A stretch of DNA of 10,371 nucleotides, taken from the NCBI GenBank assembly GCA_002104895.1, contig MCFG01000218.1, positions 105,001-115,371 on the forward strand, read 5' to 3'. This DNA is from Anaeromyces robustus. Its lineage: Eukaryota > Neocallimastigomycota > Neocallimastigomycetes > Neocallimastigales > Neocallimastigaceae. Below, in pieces: positions 8,242-10,371 of this stretch; the stretch's first letter is position 1; each line of letters begins with the position of its first letter. A program made the position numbers and the translations under genes. The notes under the pieces were generated by a model. That model was given only the letters and a program-made list of their open reading frames with translations. It was not told the DNA's origin and did no database searches.

Positions 8242-8280
8242 TTTTTTTTTTTTTTTATGGCACACAATTTGTACGTCAAC

Positions 8281-8286
8281 TTTATT
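8281..8286 (-). terminator. AATAAA polyadenylation signal of copy A
   Basis: TTTATT on the plus strand, 24 nt before the 3' terminus that carries the poly(A) tail. It is conserved at the same distance in D (7621-7626) and C (7753-7758), and in F at 5949-5954 and H at 5611-5616. It would direct 3' processing of the element transcript. Confidence 0.75.
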
Positions 8287-8365
8287 GAATTTAAATATTA
8301 AAATACATGAATCATAAAAAAACACATAATGAAAAAAAAATGATACTAAAAAAAAAAAATAAAAA

Positions 8366-8402
8366 CCAGTAATATATTATAGATAATAATAAATAATACT
8401 GG
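8366..8402 (-). promoter_or_regulatory. CCAGTA...TACTGG inverted repeat in 3' UTR
   Basis: 6-bp arms with a 25-nt A/T loop. The same 37-nt arrangement occurs in copy C (7834-7870) and copy D (8173-8209). A 38-nt version with 5-bp arms (CCAGT...ACTGG) is in the diverged copy F (5975-6012). Its G/C pairs stand out in a G/C-poor UTR. It is a candidate for RNA structure recognised by the element's RT. Confidence 0.6.
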
Positions 8403-8453
8403 AGGAAAAAAAGTAGTATAATAATATTTAAAAACAATAAATCCATACAGCCC

Positions 8454-8475
8454 TTAATTCTAAATATAGAATTAA
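8454..8475 (-). promoter_or_regulatory. 8-bp stem hairpin just after the RT stop codon
   Basis: TTAATTCT, a 6-nt loop AAATAT, then AGAATTAA form a perfect inverted repeat starting 12 nt after the stop. The identical hairpin is in copy C at 7922-7943. In copy F the equivalent place is diverged and the stem is broken. It may be a structural element of the element RNA. Confidence 0.6.
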
Positions 8476-8487
8476 AGTAAAATTGAT

Positions 8488-10371
8488 CTATCCTATTCCA
8501 CTAGGGTCGGAAATAGGATCGGCATTTGCCCTACTAGGCTGTCCTACTGTGTTATCAGCATTGACGTTCCTGGAGAGGTTGGTTTTAAATTTATTGAATA
8601 ATATATGTTGTCTTTTACAGACAACAGGCATGATATCATTCAATAGAGCCGCAGATCGCAACAAGAATGGGGATTTTGAATAAGTACCAGATTCAGTCTG
8701 ACACTTAAACAAACATTCCCATTCCTTTTTGTATGGACTATTGTTAATTCTATCACTAAAACCATAATCCCTTCCACCAATTAAAAAAATATATATTCTA
8801 TACCTATTAACTATTTTTTTACTACCTAATATATCTATATTACTTATACTATTATTACTACTTTTATAACCCTTAACAATATTATTTATTCTATTATCCA
8901 CACTAGGGTTATTACTGGTCCTAACTAAACTATTAAAAAGACTATCTAAAAAATAAAAAAAATTTCTATCTAAATCAGAGAAGTGATCAATACGAAGATT
9001 TTTAAATAAAAAACAATTTATAAACCAATGATCAATTCTCTGATAACTGTCACAATGGAAACAACATGAACAACAATTAGGACAAGAATTATTAATCATT
9101 TTAGCAGCTTTTGCAACTCTAGCATCAATTTTATATCCACATCTTGCCCTAAGTATCCACCGAAAACCTTTGCTATATTCAGGAAATTCTAGATTAAGCT
9201 TTAAGTAACTTCTTGATTCTTCAAAGTTGTACATTTTATAAGTTTTAGCTTTAATTGATTTATCACTGTTCATGTCTCTGTCCCAATAGAATTCCATAAT
9301 TTCTTTAGTAGAGGATGAAATATTGTTTAATTTATCATTTAATATTTTACTTTCTTTGTCCCAAGTCCATTTTCTTGTTGTAGCAACATTATTAACTATC
9401 TTTGAGATAATGCAGTTGGAGTTCTTCCACTTATTAAAACATCTAACCTGAGCTAAAGCACATTTACCAGAAAGTGGAGGAATATTGAGTTCTTTTGAGA
9501 TGCAATAAATAGAAACAAAAGAATTAGGTTTCGAGTAGCCTAAAATCCAATAAAAACCTTTGTTAATTATTGTTTGTGTAGAACTAGTATTGTTTTTGTT
9601 AGAACCAAGCAAAGGCGCGTAATAGGAAACTTGTCCAATAACTTTTGCAGAGAATAAAGTTCTTTTAAGAGGAATAGGAATCAGATCATTTTTTAAAAAA
9701 CCCTGAATTGAAAACAAAGCCTTACTAACTTTATTTTTCATTTTACTAATAACGAATTTTAAATCTAGAGTTTTGTGAAAGGGAACACCAAGGTAAGTAT
9801 AACAATCTGTTTTAGGGATTGCGATTCCTGTTAAATAAAAGGTAGGGTACTCTCTAAGAATATATTCCGAATTTTCATGTCTAACAGCTAATGTGCCACA
9901 TTTATTAATTCCAAAAGTCATCTCGTTGTCCTTAGCCCATTTACCAACTAAACGAAGAAGTTTGTTCATACGAGATCTACTAGGGGCACAAAGAACAATA
10001 TCATCAGCAAATAATCCTCCACAACAATATTCAGTATCTATTTTCACACCATTATACAGGCAATCGTTGAAGATGTCGTTGATAAACAAATTAAAAAGTA
10101 TAGGAGATAAGGGACATCCTTGTCGAACTCCTTTAAGTATTCTGAAAGAATCGGAAAATTGTCCATTAATTTTAACACAAGCTTTGGAAGACAGATATAG
10201 GTTCTCCAAAAATTGAAAGCATTTTCCTTGTATACCAAGAGTATAAATTTTCGACAAGATGTTATATATGGGCACAGAATCGTAAGCTTTTTTAAGGTCC
10301 AGAAAAGCTATATAAGTATCTTCCCCTTTGAATTTACGTCTTTGACAAATAGAAAGAATAGAGATATAAAG
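8488..10371 (-). CDS. Retrotransposon reverse transcriptase with C-terminal CCHC knuckle, N-terminus outside window
   Basis: The frame is open from the right edge to the TAG at 8490-8488: 627 residues, no internal stop. RT motif A is AFLDLKKAYDSV (residues 22-33, catalytic Asp25). Motif B is GVRQGCPLSPILFN (81-94). Motif C is FADD (121-124, both Asp present), and a YLGV motif lies at 193-196. A zinc knuckle C-x2-C-x7-H-x4-C follows at Cys437, Cys440, His448 and Cys453, resembling the zinc-binding region found after RT in many non-LTR elements. The C-terminal about 170 residues show no known motif and are Asn/Ser-rich. The protein would make cDNA at a nicked chromosomal target. An upstream endonuclease domain is expected but lies outside. 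An in-frame GTG at 10275 is not a start, since RT motif A precedes it. Confidence 0.92.
   Translation of the reverse strand, partial: LYISILSICQRRKFKGEDTYIAFLDLKKAYDSVPIYNILSKIYTLGIQGKCFQFLENLYLSSKACVKINGQFSDSFRILKGVRQGCPLSPILFNLFINDIFNDCLYNGVKIDTEYCCGGLFADDIVLCAPSRSRMNKLLRLVGKWAKDNEMTFGINKCGTLAVRHENSEYILREYPTFYLTGIAIPKTDCYTYLGVPFHKTLDLKFVISKMKNKVSKALFSIQGFLKNDLIPIPLKRTLFSAKVIGQVSYYAPLLGSNKNNTSSTQTIINKGFYWILGYSKPNSFVSIYCISKELNIPPLSGKCALAQVRCFNKWKNSNCIISKIVNNVATTRKWTWDKESKILNDKLNNISSSTKEIMEFYWDRDMNSDKSIKAKTYKMYNFEESRSYLKLNLEFPEYSKGFRWILRARCGYKIDARVAKAAKMINNSCPNCCSCCFHCDSYQRIDHWFINCFLFKNLRIDHFSDLDRNFFYFLDSLFNSLVRTSNNPSVDNRINNIVKGYKSSNNSISNIDILGSKKIVNRYRIYIFLIGGRDYGFSDRINNSPYKKEWECLFKCQTESGTYSKSPFLLRSAALLNDIMPVVCKRQHILFNKFKTNLSRNVNADNTVGQPSRANADPISDPSGIG

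Larger units (their letters stand above)
8257..8487 (-). other. 3' UTR of copy A
   Basis: About 230 nt between the TAG stop and the poly(A) tail. In transcript order it holds an 8-bp hairpin (8475-8454), an AATATTATTATAC stretch, the CCAGTA...TACTGG inverted repeat (8402-8366), a T-rich middle part, the AATAAA signal (8286-8281) and the conserved 3' terminus. It is shared almost unchanged with copies C and D, and in shortened, diverged form with F. Confidence 0.85.
8242..10371 (-). mobile_element. Copy A: non-LTR retrotransposon, 3' two kilobases, 5' part outside window
   Basis: A 15-nt poly(T) (8242-8256) is followed by the family terminal block from 8257, the AATAAA signal (8281-8286, minus strand), a 3' UTR of about 230 nt, and an uninterrupted coding region to the window edge. 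There is no LTR, and the RT motifs plus CCHC knuckle and poly(A) tail are of the L1-like type. In a dictyostelid this fits the TRE elements. The subfamily (TRE5 or TRE3) cannot be settled from this part. It is inserted into copy D and is the least damaged, probably youngest, copy. Confidence 0.9.

Noticed and set aside
8483-8683. Plus-strand 66-residue frame
   Set aside because: Antisense shadow of the RT C-terminal coding region of copy A.
9893-10216. Plus-strand 107-residue frame and overlapping minus-strand 64-residue frame
   Set aside because: Other-frame shadows of the RT domain, whose own frame carries motifs A, B and C.
10044-10238. Possible independent small minus-strand protein
   Set aside because: Out of frame with and inside the RT coding region, with no support of its own.
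8242-10371. LTR retrotransposon or retrovirus-like origin of the RT
   Set aside because: No LTR, integrase or RNase H is seen. The poly(A) tail, RT motif layout and CCHC knuckle after RT fit non-LTR elements.

Overview
The window is extremely A/T-rich. Non-coding stretches contain almost no G or C, homopolymer runs and ATT microsatellites are common, and the predicted protein carries long Asn, Ser and Thr runs. A short A/T-only-style intron adds to the picture. This points to a dictyostelid social amoeba, most likely Dictyostelium discoideum. The organism is inferred from composition and gene style, not from a database match.

Layout. Positions 1-3367 (minus strand) hold most of a large two-exon ankyrin-repeat gene that runs off the left edge. 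It has two ankyrin blocks separated by a long low-complexity linker. Positions 3368-5610 are intergenic A/T-rich DNA with no gene I can support. It contains a 14-bp inverted repeat, an isolated G/C-containing patch and a perfect (ATT)41 microsatellite. Positions 5611-10371 are a pile of non-LTR retrotransposon copies of one family. All are on the minus strand except one old 3' end on the plus strand. Their 3' ends are marked by a shared terminal sequence plus a poly(A) tail, seen as poly(T) on the plus strand.

The retroelement pile can be read as nested insertions. I label the copies A, C, D, E, F, G and H. Copy E (6516-7552) carries reverse-transcriptase (RT) C-terminal coding sequence with a nonsense codon. 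Copy D (7553-7689 plus 8149-8241) is inserted into E. Copy C (7690-8148) is a short 5'-truncated copy inserted into D, with a perfect 12-bp target-site duplication. Copy A (8242 to beyond the right edge) is also inserted into D and has an uninterrupted 627-codon C-terminal reading frame. That frame covers RT motifs A to C and a CCHC zinc knuckle. To the left lies copy F (about 5909-6515), a diverged relative with a related 3' end and a lost knuckle histidine. Further left are copy G, a 3'-UTR fragment at about 5829-5908, and copy H, a plus-strand relic at 5611-5648.

The RT, the zinc-knuckle C-terminus, the poly(A) tail and the dictyostelid setting fit the TRE group of L1-like elements (tRNA-gene-targeted in Dictyostelium). 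I cannot assign a subfamily and see no tRNA gene in the window. Nothing here looks like a new cellular system. The most informative signals are the nesting order, the 63-nt filler at the 5' end of copy C, the missing segment where E meets F, and two 3'-UTR inverted repeats kept in several copies.
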